Shown in pieces: positions 1 to 8,747 of a stretch of DNA of 64,000 bases. Location: NCBI RefSeq assembly GCF_015453285.1, contig NZ_JADLZT010000006.1, positions 124,001 to 188,000 of the forward strand, read 5' to 3'. The notes beneath the pieces are model-generated. The model did not search any database. It saw nothing but the letters and a program-made list of their open reading frames with translations, and had not been told where the DNA came from. Each line of letters begins with the position of its first letter. The stretch's first letter is position 1. Position numbers and translations under genes: made by a program. This DNA comes from Lysobacter niastensis (GTDB taxonomy: Bacteria > Pseudomonadota > Gammaproteobacteria > Xanthomonadales > Xanthomonadaceae).

Positions 1-682
1 CCTTGCGGCCGTTGAACGGGTTGTCGGCGGGGACACTGCCATCGAGGTTCAGGCGCACCAGCTTGCCCTGCAGCATGTCGAGCTTCTGCGCGGTCGGGCG
101 ATCGTTGCGCTCGCCCTGGCTGATGAACATGTGGCCCTTGCCGTCGAAGACGATGCGCGAGCCGAAGTGGTTGGGGCCGACCAGCTTGGGTTGCTGCTGG
201 TACACGCGACGCACGTCGCTCAGGCCGGAATCGCCTAGCGTGGCGATCGACACGGCGGTGCCGGCGCTCCCGTCCGGGCCCGGTTCGGAGTAGCTCAGGT
301 AGATGCGCCTGCTGGTGGCGAAGTCGGGCGCAAGCACGACATCGAGGAGGCCGCCCTGACCTTCGGCCCACACCTGCGGCACGCCGGACAGCGGCGCAGA
401 CAGCGCACCATCGGCGGACACACGGCGCAGGCGTCCCGGGCGTTCGGTCACCAGGAATCCGCCGTCGGACAGCAGCGCGACCGACCACGGGTGTTCGAGG
501 CCAGATGCGATCGTGGTGACGCGGACGGCGCCGTTCTTGCTCGACACCTCCTGCGACGGCAACTGCTTCGGCGCCGCGGTTGAGGCAGTCGTGGCCGAGG
601 CGGCTTCATTCATCGGCGCCTGGCAGGCGGCAAGGGCCAGCGACAAACCGAGGGCGATCAGTGTGCGATTGGAAGGAAGCAT
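1..682 (-). CDS. PQQ-dependent sugar dehydrogenase lipoprotein (partial, C-terminus off window)
   Basis: The first 227 residues are visible and the rest lies left of the window. Residues 1-20 form a lipoprotein signal ending LAAC, with Cys20 as the likely lipidated residue, so the protein probably sits in the periplasm on a membrane. From about residue 52 the pattern matches soluble aldose dehydrogenases of the YliI/GdhB beta-propeller type: 'GLEHPWSVALL', 'GGFLVTERPGRL', 'GGLLDVVLAPDF', 'FGSRIVFD', 'ISQGERND' and 'KLVRLNLDGSVP'. The family oxidises aldose sugars with PQQ and calcium. The start is the ATG at 680-682, the only one that places a signal peptide. It lies 76 bases beyond the end of the ABC exporter gene on the same strand. 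The exact substrate is unknown. Confidence 0.85.
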   Translation of the reverse strand, partial: MLPSNRTLIALGLSLALAACQAPMNEAASATTASTAAPKQLPSQEVSSKNGAVRVTTIASGLEHPWSVALLSDGGFLVTERPGRLRRVSADGALSAPLSGVPQVWAEGQGGLLDVVLAPDFATSRRIYLSYSEPGPDGSAGTAVSIATLGDSGLSDVRRVYQQQPKLVGPNHFGSRIVFDGKGHMFISQGERNDRPTAQKLDMLQGKLVRLNLDGSVPADNPFNGRK

Positions 683-758
683 GTGGCAGTTCCGTCGTAT
701 GGATAAGGGAAGCGTAGCGAAATCCCGTCGATCATATCGGGCAGGTGTTGGCGGCATT

Positions 759-2621
759 TCAGCGATAGCCCGAAGCCTGCAGTTCGAACAGTTCGGCATA
801 GCGGCCGCCCTGTCGAAGCAATTGCTCGTGTGTGCCGCTGGCCTCGAGGCGTCCTTCGGCGAGAACCAGGATCCGGTCGGCCATGCGCACGCTGCTGAAG
901 CGATGCGAGATCAGCACGGCGGTCTTGCCTTCCGACAGTTCCTTGAAGCGCTGGAACACTTCGAACTCGGCTCGCGCGTCCAGTGCCGCCGTCGGCTCGT
1001 CGAGGATCATCACCTGCGCATCGCGCATGTAGGCGCGGGCGATCGCGATCTTCTGCCATTGTCCTCCGGAGAGGTCGACGCCGGTCTTGAAGCGTCGGCC
1101 GATCACCTGGTCGTAACCCTGCGGCAGGGTTTCGATCACCTCGTCGGCCATCGCCCGGCGCGCAGCGTCGCGGACGCGCTCGCGGTCGCCCATCGCATCG
1201 ATCTGGCCGACGCCGATGTTCTCGCCGGCAGTCAGGTGATAGCGGACGAAGTCCTGGAAGATCACTCCGATGCTGGCGCGCAGTTCGTCCAGGTCGTATT
1301 CGCGCAGGTCTCGGCCGTCCAGCATGATGCGGCCTTCGTCGGGGTCGTACAGGCGCGCGAGCAGCTTGACCAGCGTGGTCTTGCCGGCGCCGTTCTCGCC
1401 GACCAGCGCGAGCACCTCGCCGGCGTGCAGCTCGAAGCTGAGGTTGCGCAACGCCCAGCGTTCGGCGTCTGGATAACGGAAGCCGACATTCTCGAACACG
1501 AAGCCACGCGCGATCGGGCGGGGCACGGCTAGCGGATTAGCCGGGGAGACGATCTCCGGCTGGATCTCGAAGAACGAGAACAGATCATCGAGATAGAGCG
1601 CCTGCCCGGCGACCTGCGAGAAGCCTACCAACAGTCCTTCGAGCAGCTGGCGCAGGCGGCGGAAGCTGCCGGCGAGGAAGGTAAGGTCGCCGATGCTGAA
1701 GTCGCCCCTGACCGTGCGCCAGGCGATGTAGGCATAGGCGAAGTAGTAGCCCAGCGTGCCCAATGCCGCCAGCAGCGTGCCCCACACGGCGCGTCGGCGG
1801 GCGAGGGCGCGATTGGCCCGGAAGAACTTGTCGGCCAGTTCGCGGTATCTGGAAATCAGATAGCGATGGAGGTTGAAGATCTTCACCTCCTTCGCTGTTT
1901 CCACGCTCGCGCCCATCTGGCGTACGTACTCGAGCTGGCGACGTTCCGGCGTCCAGGCGAAGTTGAGCGAATAGCCCAGCGCATTGAAGTGCGCTTCGCC
2001 GACGAAGGCCGGCACCAGCGCCACCGCCAACAACGCAATCAGCCATGGCGCGTACACGAGCAGGCCTGCGGCGAAGCTGAGGACGGTGATCGTGTCCTGC
2101 ACCTGGCCAAACAACTGGCTCATCAGGTTCATGCGCCCCATCGTCTGCCGGCGCGCGCGGTCCAGCTTGTCCTGCAGGTCCGGATCCTCGAAATCCTCCA
2201 GGTCGAGCGTCGCGGCATGCTCCATCAGCCGCACGCTGGTCGCGTTGGTGAACAGTTCCGACAGCAGCGCATCGCCGTAGCTGATCAGCCGGCCCAGCAG
2301 GTCGGATCCGATCGCCAGTGCGAACTCGACCACCAGCAGCCATGCGAGCGTGTCGAGCTGGTCGCTGTGCCAGGCCGCGCCGACCGATTCGAACTGCACG
2401 CCCGCTGCGACCAGGCGTACCGCTTCGTCGATGATGAGCTTGCCGACATAGAGCGTCGCGATCGGCAGGAACGCCCTCACCACGCGAAGTCCCAGCGTGG
2501 TGAGGGTCAGGCCCGGGCTGGTGCTCCAGATCTGCCGCAGAAAGGGCGGCAAGTTGCGCAGCGCATCGAAGCGCTCACGAAGGCTGGGTTTCCCGGATGC
2601 GGGTATGGCAGATGACGACAT
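759..2621 (-). CDS. ABC transporter, fused permease and ATPase (620 aa)
   Basis: This is a half-size ABC exporter with a transmembrane domain first (about residues 20-345) and a nucleotide-binding domain second (about 375-610). The ATPase motifs are complete: Walker A 'GENGAGKT' near residue 406, Q-loop 'FQDF', signature 'LSGGQ' near 517, Walker B 'VMILDEP', D-loop 'ALDA' and H-loop 'ISHRFSS'. Such proteins work as homodimers or heterodimers in the inner membrane and export lipids, peptides or drugs. The membrane part resembles the group near bacteriocin and multidrug exporters rather than MsbA, which is encoded separately in this window. No partner gene shows the substrate. The start ATG lies at 2619-2621. 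Confidence 0.9.
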   Translation of the reverse strand: MSSSAIPASGKPSLRERFDALRNLPPFLRQIWSTSPGLTLTTLGLRVVRAFLPIATLYVGKLIIDEAVRLVAAGVQFESVGAAWHSDQLDTLAWLLVVEFALAIGSDLLGRLISYGDALLSELFTNATSVRLMEHAATLDLEDFEDPDLQDKLDRARRQTMGRMNLMSQLFGQVQDTITVLSFAAGLLVYAPWLIALLAVALVPAFVGEAHFNALGYSLNFAWTPERRQLEYVRQMGASVETAKEVKIFNLHRYLISRYRELADKFFRANRALARRRAVWGTLLAALGTLGYYFAYAYIAWRTVRGDFSIGDLTFLAGSFRRLRQLLEGLLVGFSQVAGQALYLDDLFSFFEIQPEIVSPANPLAVPRPIARGFVFENVGFRYPDAERWALRNLSFELHAGEVLALVGENGAGKTTLVKLLARLYDPDEGRIMLDGRDLREYDLDELRASIGVIFQDFVRYHLTAGENIGVGQIDAMGDRERVRDAARRAMADEVIETLPQGYDQVIGRRFKTGVDLSGGQWQKIAIARAYMRDAQVMILDEPTAALDARAEFEVFQRFKELSEGKTAVLISHRFSSVRMADRILVLAEGRLEASGTHEQLLRQGGRYAELFELQASGYR

Positions 2622-2712
2622 GCGCCGATTCTGCCCGCCCCGCGATGATGGCCGGTGAATGCCGCCGGCAGGAGACGCGCCACCACGCGATCAGTGGCGC
2701 GCTCGAAGGGGC

Positions 2713-3543
2713 TCAGAAACGGTAGACGTAGCCCAGGCGCAGGCCGCTGTCATTGAAATCGACATTGCCGGAGAAATCCGACTTGTCGGCATCGACACTG
2801 ATCTTGCTGGTCGTGTAGTCGAGCAGGAAGCCCGAGCGGTCCCAAGGGAACCACTCGACGCCGATGCGGCCGAAGTAGACGTCGCCGTCGACATCGTTGA
2901 CGTTCATCGAGAAATAGCCGGCATCGGCGGACATGCGCCAATCGTCGGCGAAGGCCCAGCGCCAGCTGCCACCGATGGTCGGCGCGGGCAGGTCGGCAGA
3001 GACATCGTTGCTGATCGCGCCGCCCACCTGGTTGCCGCTGGAGTCGATATCGAGCGACAGGCCCAGCTTCATCCGGTACCAGAGCAGGCCCACGCGCGGC
3101 CCAAGGGCCCAGGTCTCATTGTTGGCTGCCCACCACACGTAGTAGGCCTCGTAGGAGTCGATGTCGAAGTCGACGCGCACGGTGCTCTGGGCCTCGTAGA
3201 CGGTGCCATCGAACTCGAAGGTGCGCTGGGTCTGACGGGTCTTGTCGGAGCTTTGCGTGTAGTAGGAGAGGCCGAACTCGTGGTTTTCCCAGGGGCGCCA
3301 GGTGAGACCGAGGTTGGCGATGATGTTGTCGTTGTCCAGACCCAGGTCACGCTCCAGGTCGATGGGCGTGCCGCGCTCGGTTTCGCCGTCGGCACGGATT
3401 TCGGTATCGAACTTGCTGACATAGCCGCTCAGCCGGAAGCTGAAGGTGTCCAGCGGCTCGACCGCCAGCGCGGCGGACGGCATCAGGGTCAGGAGGGAAA
3501 AACAGGCGGCACCTGCGATTGCTTGGCGCGTCGACAACGGCAT
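2713..3543 (-). CDS. Predicted outer-membrane beta-barrel protein (276 aa)
   Basis: A Sec signal peptide (hydrophobic to about residue 27, ending SAALA) is followed by alternating hydrophobic and polar strands rich in Tyr, Trp and Gly. The chain ends 'LGYVYRF', a terminal aromatic typical of BAM-inserted barrels. Aspartates are frequent, for example 'RDLGLDNDNIIANLG' and 'NVNDVDGDVYFG', so bound divalent ions are possible. The size fits an 8-10 stranded barrel. I recognise no specific porin or enzyme family. It stands alone between the ABC exporter gene (same strand) and divergent fumarase. Confidence 0.75.
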   Translation of the reverse strand: MPLSTRQAIAGAACFSLLTLMPSAALAVEPLDTFSFRLSGYVSKFDTEIRADGETERGTPIDLERDLGLDNDNIIANLGLTWRPWENHEFGLSYYTQSSDKTRQTQRTFEFDGTVYEAQSTVRVDFDIDSYEAYYVWWAANNETWALGPRVGLLWYRMKLGLSLDIDSSGNQVGGAISNDVSADLPAPTIGGSWRWAFADDWRMSADAGYFSMNVNDVDGDVYFGRIGVEWFPWDRSGFLLDYTTSKISVDADKSDFSGNVDFNDSGLRLGYVYRF

Positions 3544-3736
3544 GGCGAGCTCCCCGTGGGTGGATGCGCGGCCGGCATGAGGCCACGTTACGCCCGGTCA
3601 AACGTTCCATGCGGTCCGTGGCGGACACGTGAAGGCTTGGCCGCCGGTCGCTCGGCGGGTGAAGCGTGGGGTGTCCCGACCGCGCTCCCGTCCCAGCCGC
3701 TAAAATACCGGCCCCAACCGCCAGTCCCAGCCCGCC

Positions 3737-5296
3737 GTGAGTCCAAGCCAGTCCCCGAGCCGCCCGGTCGCCGGTCAGCCCGTCTCGATCCGCCAGGAAG
3801 ACCTGATCCAGTCGATCGCCGACGGCCTTCAGTACATCAGCTACTACCACCCGGTCGACTACATCCGGAACCTCGCCGCCGCCTACGAGCGCGAGGAGTC
3901 GCCGGCAGCCAAGGACGCTATCGCGCAGATCCTGATCAACTCGCGCATGTGCGCCGAGGGTCACCGCCCGATCTGCCAGGACACCGGCATCGTCACGGTG
4001 TTCCTTGAGATCGGCATGAACGTGCGCTGGGACGACGCCACGATGGGCGTGGAGGAGATGGTCCACGAGGGTGTGCGCCGCGCCTACAACCACCCGGACA
4101 ACAAGCTGCGCGCCTCGGTGCTGGCCGACCCTGCCGGCAAGCGCACCAACACGAAGGACAACACGCCGGGCGTGGTCAACGTGAAGGTCGTCCCGGGCAA
4201 CACGGTCGAGGTGATCGTCGCGGCCAAGGGCGGCGGTTCGGAAGCCAAGAGCAAGTTCGCGATGCTCAACCCGTCCGACTCGATCGTCGACTGGGTGCTC
4301 AAGACCGTGCCGACGATGGGCGCCGGCTGGTGCCCGCCGGGCATGCTCGGCATCGGCATCGGCGGCACCGCCGAGAAGGCGATGCTGCTGGCCAAGGAAG
4401 CACTGATGGAGCCGATCGACATCACCGAGCTGCAGGCTCGCGGCGCGTCCAGCCGTGCAGAGGAGCTGCGCCTGGAGCTGTACGACAAGGTCAACGCGCT
4501 GGGCATCGGCGCGCAGGGCCTGGGCGGCCTGACCACGGTGCTGGACATCAAGGTCAAGGACTACCCGACCCACGCCGCCAACCTGCCGGTGGCGCTGATC
4601 CCCAACTGCGCCGCGACCCGCCACGCGCACTTCACGCTCGACGGCAGCGGCCCGGTGATGCTGGATCCGCCGTCGCTCGCCGACTGGCCGGAGCTGACCT
4701 ACGACGCCTCCAAGGGCCGCCGCGTCAATCTCGACACGGTGACGAAGGAGGAAGTGGCCAGCTGGAAGCCGGGCGAGGTGCTGCTGCTCAACGGCAAGCT
4801 GCTCACCGGCCGCGATGCCGCGCACAAGCGCATGGTCGACATGCTCAACAAGGGCGAGGAACTGCCGGTCGACCTCAAGGGCCGCTTCATCTATTACGTC
4901 GGCCCGGTCGATCCGGTGCGCGACGAAGTCGTGGGCCCGGCTGGCCCGACGACGGCCACGCGCATGGACAAGTTCACCGAGCAGGTGCTGGCGCAGACCG
5001 GCCTGATGGGCATGGTCGGCAAGGCCGAGCGCGGCCCGGCAGCCATCGAGGCGATCCGCAAGCACGGCTCGGCCTACCTGATGGCGGTCGGCGGTGCGGC
5101 CTATCTCGTGTCCAAGGCGATCAAGGCGGCCAAGGTCGTCGGCTTCGCCGATCTCGGCATGGAAGCGATCTACGAGTTCGACGTGCAGGACATGCCGGTG
5201 ACGGTGGCCGTGGATTCCACAGGCGAGTCGGTGCACAAGACCGGCCCGCGCGAGTGGCAGGCGCGCATCGGCAAGATCCCGGTCGTCGTCGAATAA
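3737..5296 (+). CDS. Fumarate hydratase class I (single-chain, 4Fe-4S; 519 aa)
   Basis: The protein converts fumarate to malate in the TCA cycle. It is the oxygen-sensitive iron-sulphur class: three cysteines in the expected contexts probably hold the 4Fe-4S cluster, Cys80 in 'RPICQDTG', Cys199 in 'AGWCPPG' and Cys291 in 'NCAATRHAHF'. The alpha-type domain (about 15-300) and the beta-type domain (about 330-510, with 'GRDAAHKRM' and 'GPTTATRMD') lie in one chain, as in FumA/FumB and TtdAB relatives. The start is GTG at 3737, since no ATG precedes the conserved N-terminus. A TAAAAT box lies about 30 bases upstream. A terminator follows at 5322. Tartrate dehydratase is the main alternative. Confidence 0.93.
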   Translation: MSPSQSPSRPVAGQPVSIRQEDLIQSIADGLQYISYYHPVDYIRNLAAAYEREESPAAKDAIAQILINSRMCAEGHRPICQDTGIVTVFLEIGMNVRWDDATMGVEEMVHEGVRRAYNHPDNKLRASVLADPAGKRTNTKDNTPGVVNVKVVPGNTVEVIVAAKGGGSEAKSKFAMLNPSDSIVDWVLKTVPTMGAGWCPPGMLGIGIGGTAEKAMLLAKEALMEPIDITELQARGASSRAEELRLELYDKVNALGIGAQGLGGLTTVLDIKVKDYPTHAANLPVALIPNCAATRHAHFTLDGSGPVMLDPPSLADWPELTYDASKGRRVNLDTVTKEEVASWKPGEVLLLNGKLLTGRDAAHKRMVDMLNKGEELPVDLKGRFIYYVGPVDPVRDEVVGPAGPTTATRMDKFTEQVLAQTGLMGMVGKAERGPAAIEAIRKHGSAYLMAVGGAAYLVSKAIKAAKVVGFADLGMEAIYEFDVQDMPVTVAVDSTGESVHKTGPREWQARIGKIPVVVE

Positions 5297-5321
5297 CGCG
5301 CTGCACGATCGCGGTACGCAG

Positions 5322-5354
5322 GAAGCCCGGGCATGTCCCGGGCTTCTCGTTTTC
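5322..5354 (+). terminator. Rho-independent terminator after fumarase
   Basis: A 10-bp perfect stem GAAGCCCGGG/CCCGGGCTTC encloses a 5-base loop and is followed by a short T-rich run (TCGTTTTC). It lies between convergent fumarase and patatin genes. Confidence 0.75.
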
Positions 5355-5375
5355 CGGTGAAAATGAAGCCGCCCG

Positions 5376-6332
5376 TTACAGTCGGGTGGCCAGTGCGGCG
5401 AGCTTGGCTTGCGTGGCTGCGTCGATCAGATAGTTCCGGGCCAGGGTCTCCAGCGCGGCGATGTTGGTCGCGCTGACATCGTCCAGGTCGTCCAGTCCGG
5501 CCAGCAGTTCGGCCTGCAACCGGAAGTAACCATCGCCGACCAGGTGCTGCGCGATGTAGTCGACGGCGTCGGTGCTGCCATCGAACAACACGTCGATGAT
5601 GGGGATGGCCCATTCCACCGCGCCCCATTCCTGCGCGGATTTCAGGTCGATCGGACGGTTGCGCTCGCCGCTGCCCACCGACAGCACCACCAGGTCCTGT
5701 GCGCTGTCGACGCGCGCATCCTTGCGCAATGCTTCGGCGATGGCGCACGCGGTCGGATTGTTGGCCACGACACCGCCATCGATCATCGCGCGGCGATGGC
5801 CCTCCACCTTCATCGGGTGCGCGGGAAAATAGGTGGGTGCGGCCGAGGATGCGCGGCAGACCTCCCACATCGGCAGGTCCGCATGCTCGGGCTTGAAGCT
5901 CTTGAACACGATCGGCGTGCGCGAAATCGTGTCGTAGCTGGTGATCAGCAGGGGCTTCTTCGCCTGTCCCAGCGTCGCGGCGCCGAAGACTTTCTTCAGC
6001 ACCTTTTCCAGGCCCTTGCCGTCGTAGCGGGGCGCGGAGATGCCCTGGGTGAACATCCGGCCGGCGCGGGACCACAGGCGTCCGGCCATGCCCGGGAAGA
6101 TGTCGTGGCCCTGTTCGCGGTACAGCTGCGCCAGTTGACCGGGCGGAAAACCGAGTGCGAGCCCGCAGGCGATGATCGCGCCGGTCGAGCTGCCCGCCAG
6201 CAGGTCGAAGCTCTTGAGGATGCCAGGCTTGCCGGCGTGGATGAGCGCGTCCTCGACGCCACCGAGCCACAGGCAGCTGACCAGGCCGCGTATGCCGCCG
6301 CCGTCCAAGGATAGGATGCGGCGCATCTTCAT
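5376..6332 (-). CDS. Patatin-like phospholipase/acylhydrolase (318 aa)
   Basis: This is a patatin-fold serine hydrolase acting on acyl-ester lipids. The glycine-rich oxyanion motif 'DGGGIRG' is at residues 10-16. The nucleophile elbow 'GSSTG' (47-51) carries Ser49, and the catalytic Asp is Asp185 in 'IDGGVVANNPT'. There is no signal peptide, so it is predicted to be cytosolic. The CapV and plant patatin subgroups share the 'RILSLDGGGIRG' start. I chose the ATG at 6330-6332 because GGGAGA sits 7 bases before it and it begins just before the core domain. No cyclase or CD-NTase gene lies nearby, so an anti-phage CBASS role is not supported. A second, different patatin is at 56031. Confidence 0.85.
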   Translation of the reverse strand: MKMRRILSLDGGGIRGLVSCLWLGGVEDALIHAGKPGILKSFDLLAGSSTGAIIACGLALGFPPGQLAQLYREQGHDIFPGMAGRLWSRAGRMFTQGISAPRYDGKGLEKVLKKVFGAATLGQAKKPLLITSYDTISRTPIVFKSFKPEHADLPMWEVCRASSAAPTYFPAHPMKVEGHRRAMIDGGVVANNPTACAIAEALRKDARVDSAQDLVVLSVGSGERNRPIDLKSAQEWGAVEWAIPIIDVLFDGSTDAVDYIAQHLVGDGYFRLQAELLAGLDDLDDVSATNIAALETLARNYLIDAATQAKLAALATRL

Positions 6333-6432
6333 CGTGACGTCTCCCTGCACTCCCTGCATTCCTTCTCCAGCATCCGGCAATGGGACGTCATGATCCGCGA
6401 CGCCGGTCGCACAGCCTGCGAACCGGCGGCGC

Positions 6433-7614
6433 TCAGTACCACTCCAGCAGCGAGACCCCCAGTCCGACATAGGTGGCGCGGTGGTTGTAGTCGATCAGGC
6501 TCTCGCCATAGCCGTCGAACACCTGCAGATGGCCGCGCAGGCTGTTGTGGATCGGGAAGCCCCAGTCGAACTGCACGGCGCCATGAGAGCGATCGCCGCC
6601 CCGCAGCGAGTGGCGGCCCATCAGCGCGAACTCGTGGCCGTCGTACCGGTAGACCAGCGTGGCGTCGGCACGCCCGGCGTAGTCCTGGATGTCAGGGTTG
6701 TTGTCGTCGGCACCACTCTCCGGCACTCGCCACCAGGGCCGGACCGTCAGCGCCCAGTTCTCGCGGTCGAGCCCGACCATGCCGATGACGCGGTTCCAGC
6801 TGCGCGAAAGCGGATTGGCGCGGCCGTTGGATTGATGGTTGAAGCTGACGCCCGCCATCCGCCCGTTCCAACCCCCGAGCCGATAGTTGTTGCGGAACAT
6901 CAGCATCACTTCGGGCTCGTAGTTGGTCTCGCGGAACGGCCGTGAGGTCTCCGGGCTGTAGACCTGCCAGTGCGAGCTCTGGGTGTAGGCCATCCACAGG
7001 TCGCCGTTGTCGCCGAACATGTTTTCCCAGGCCTTGGTCTTGAAGCTCAGCTGGAACTTGGCCTCGAGCGCGTCGACCGGGATCGGTTCCTGCACCGTGT
7101 TGAGCGGATTGGGCGAAAGCGGCGTCTCGTTGGGACTGCTGCTCCAGAACGCGGGCAGCAGGTAGACCGGCTTGTACGCCCGGAAGTTGAAGATGCCGAG
7201 CTTGGAATCGCGGGCCAGCTCCCAGCGGCTGTCGAGCAGCGAGCCCTTGCCGGCATTGGCGATCGCGCTTCGCAGCGGATCGTCATGGACGTAGAGGTCG
7301 CCCTGCGTTGGCGATGTGGCCTCGGTGGGTTCGGTCGGCTGGATCTGGTCGGCGAGCTCCAGGTTCTTCTGGATCGCGCGCGCCTCCTTGGCCGCGATGT
7401 CGGCGCGTTGCGTGTCGCGCGCGCTGCGGCCGAGGGCGGCGTCGTAGCAGGCCAGGCGATCGGCATCGATATTGATCGAGAGGCACGCTTCGGGAGTGGC
7501 GGGCGTGGCCGGCGTCTGGGCATGGACCGGTTGGGGAGCGGCGGAGGCCGCAGCCAGCAACAGGATCGTGGGTCGGAGAGTTGGGAGACTGTCGCGCTTG
7601 AAAGCTGGCGTCAT
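6433..7614 (-). CDS. pldA: Outer-membrane phospholipase A1 (OMPLA; 393 aa)
   Basis: This calcium-dependent outer-membrane enzyme hydrolyses phospholipids misplaced in the outer leaflet. The catalytic motif is 'H260-Q-S262-N-G', and 'SRSWN274R' supplies the third active-site residue, as in E. coli PldA. A signal peptide ends near residue 32 (VHA). An N-terminal periplasmic extension of about 140 residues precedes the barrel, which ends in the aromatic 'LLEWY'. The extension holds 'CLSINIDADRLACYDAALG', a pattern seen in several xanthomonad envelope proteins. The start ATG is at 7612-7614. The gene follows the DUF456 gene on the same strand. Confidence 0.93.
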   Translation of the reverse strand: MTPAFKRDSLPTLRPTILLLAAASAAPQPVHAQTPATPATPEACLSINIDADRLACYDAALGRSARDTQRADIAAKEARAIQKNLELADQIQPTEPTEATSPTQGDLYVHDDPLRSAIANAGKGSLLDSRWELARDSKLGIFNFRAYKPVYLLPAFWSSSPNETPLSPNPLNTVQEPIPVDALEAKFQLSFKTKAWENMFGDNGDLWMAYTQSSHWQVYSPETSRPFRETNYEPEVMLMFRNNYRLGGWNGRMAGVSFNHQSNGRANPLSRSWNRVIGMVGLDRENWALTVRPWWRVPESGADDNNPDIQDYAGRADATLVYRYDGHEFALMGRHSLRGGDRSHGAVQFDWGFPIHNSLRGHLQVFDGYGESLIDYNHRATYVGLGVSLLEWY

Positions 7615-7705
7615 GCGTCGCTCGGTGGCGTATCGGTTTTTCGCTGGCAGTCTGGCATCGCCACACTGCCTCGATAGTGAATGTCGGCCCGGTATTTTCG
7701 GGCGG

Positions 7706-8191
7706 TCAGACGAACCAGGCCAGCGCGAACAGGCCGACCATCGCGAAGGCGAGGCCGAGCTTGAGCACCACGCCGAAGACGATGCCCAGCCACGTGCCGA
7801 AGCCCACGCGGGTGGCATGCAGCACTTCGCGGCCATGGATGAGCTCGCCCGCGAGCGCACCCACGAACGGACCGACGAACAGTCCGAGCGGACCGAAGAA
7901 CAGGCCCGCCAGCGTGCCGAGCATCGCCCCGGCCACGGCGAGCTTGCTGGCGCCCACCCGCTTGGCGCCCATCGAGGTGGCCAGGAAATCGATGCCGAGG
8001 GAGAGCAGGGTCAGCAGGCCCAGGATCACCAGCGGGATCCATCCGACCTGCTGGAAGTCGCCGGCCCAGGCGGCCAGCAGCATGCCGGCGAATACGAGGG
8101 GCAATCCCGGCAGCGCGGGCAGCACGGTGCCTGCGATTCCGACCAGGATAAGCAGGCCTGCCAATACGTAATAAATAGGTGTGGGGTCCAT
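7706..8191 (-). CDS. DUF456 family membrane protein (161 aa)
   Basis: The protein is almost wholly hydrophobic, with about four to five membrane helices and glycine-rich repeats ('GIAGTVLPALPGLPLVFAG', 'AGAMLGTLAGLFFGPLG', 'GPFVGALAGEL'). This layout and the 'LPALPGLPLVF' start are the DUF456 family signature. The family has no established function. It lies upstream of pldA on the same strand with a 91-base gap and is divergent from the cold-shock gene. Confidence 0.85.
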   Translation of the reverse strand: MDPTPIYYVLAGLLILVGIAGTVLPALPGLPLVFAGMLLAAWAGDFQQVGWIPLVILGLLTLLSLGIDFLATSMGAKRVGASKLAVAGAMLGTLAGLFFGPLGLFVGPFVGALAGELIHGREVLHATRVGFGTWLGIVFGVVLKLGLAFAMVGLFALAWFV

Positions 8192-8403
8192 TCCGTAATC
8201 CGTTCTTGGGGCGACTTTGCACGGATTGCATTTTCATCCGGTGCGGGGTACCGTGCGGTCGCTGTGTTTGCCAGGGTCACCGTGAATCGTGGCCCGATGC
8301 GGTTGATCCATCGATCCGCTACATCGTTGCACCTCGCTTCCTCCTTGCAACCAGCACGCGTCGTAAACGCGCTTACAACCAATGTTCCAAGGAGAAAGTA
8401 TAA
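8192..8403 (+). promoter_or_regulatory. Intergenic leader upstream of cold-shock gene
   Basis: These 212 bases separate the divergent DUF456 and cold-shock genes. A strong ribosome site AAGGAG lies 9 bases before the cold-shock ATG. I see no clear sigma-70 promoter, so the length of the untranslated leader is not defined. Cold-shock genes often carry long structured leaders, and this stretch has room for one. That is inference from the family. Confidence 0.35.
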
Positions 8404-8616
8404 ATGTCGAACAACCGCGAAACCGGTGTCGTCAAGTGGTTCAACGACGCTAAGGGCTTTGGCTTCATCAGCCGCGAGAATGGCGAAGACGTTTTCGTGC
8501 ACTTCCGCGCCATCCAGTCCCAGGGCTTCAAGAGCCTGAAGGAAGGCCAGAAGGTCACCTTCACGGTCGTCCAGGGTCAGAAGGGCCTGCAGGCTGACGC
8601 CGTCGAGCCGATGTAA
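8404..8616 (+). CDS. Cold-shock protein, CspA family (70 aa)
   Basis: A single cold-shock domain (OB fold) fills the protein. It has both RNA-binding motifs, RNP1 'KGFGFI' and RNP2 'VFVHF', and the usual start '[15 protein letters not shown]'. It binds single-stranded RNA and DNA and melts RNA structure. The chain length is typical. The AAGGAG ribosome site is excellent, and a strong terminator begins 43 bases after the stop, so it is a single-gene unit. Whether it is cold-induced or constitutive cannot be told from sequence. Confidence 0.96.
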   Translation: MSNNRETGVVKWFNDAKGFGFISRENGEDVFVHFRAIQSQGFKSLKEGQKVTFTVVQGQKGLQADAVEPM

Positions 8617-8659
8617 TCAAAAGAGGCCTGGCGCGGTTTTCCGCGCATGGGACTTCAGG

Positions 8660-8690
8660 AAAACCCGGCCTCGGCCGGGTTTTCTTTTTT
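8660..8690 (+). terminator. Rho-independent terminator after cold-shock gene
   Basis: The inverted repeat AAAACCCGGCC/GGCCGGGTTTT with a very short loop is followed by TTCTTTTTT. It is a textbook intrinsic terminator. Confidence 0.9.
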
Positions 8691-8747
8691 GCTTTCTCCA
8701 AAACAGCAGCGGCGGCCCAGATGGGCCGCCGCCGGCAGTGCCAGGCC

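Noticed and set aside
3347-5236. 629-codon open frame antisense to fumarase
   Set aside because: The composition is arginine/alanine/histidine-rich with no domain, and the plus-strand fumarase has all catalytic cysteines. It is a frame shadow of high-G+C coding DNA.
5376-6332. Patatin as a CBASS effector (CapV)
   Set aside because: The N-terminus resembles CapV, but no nucleotidyltransferase or Cap gene is beside it.
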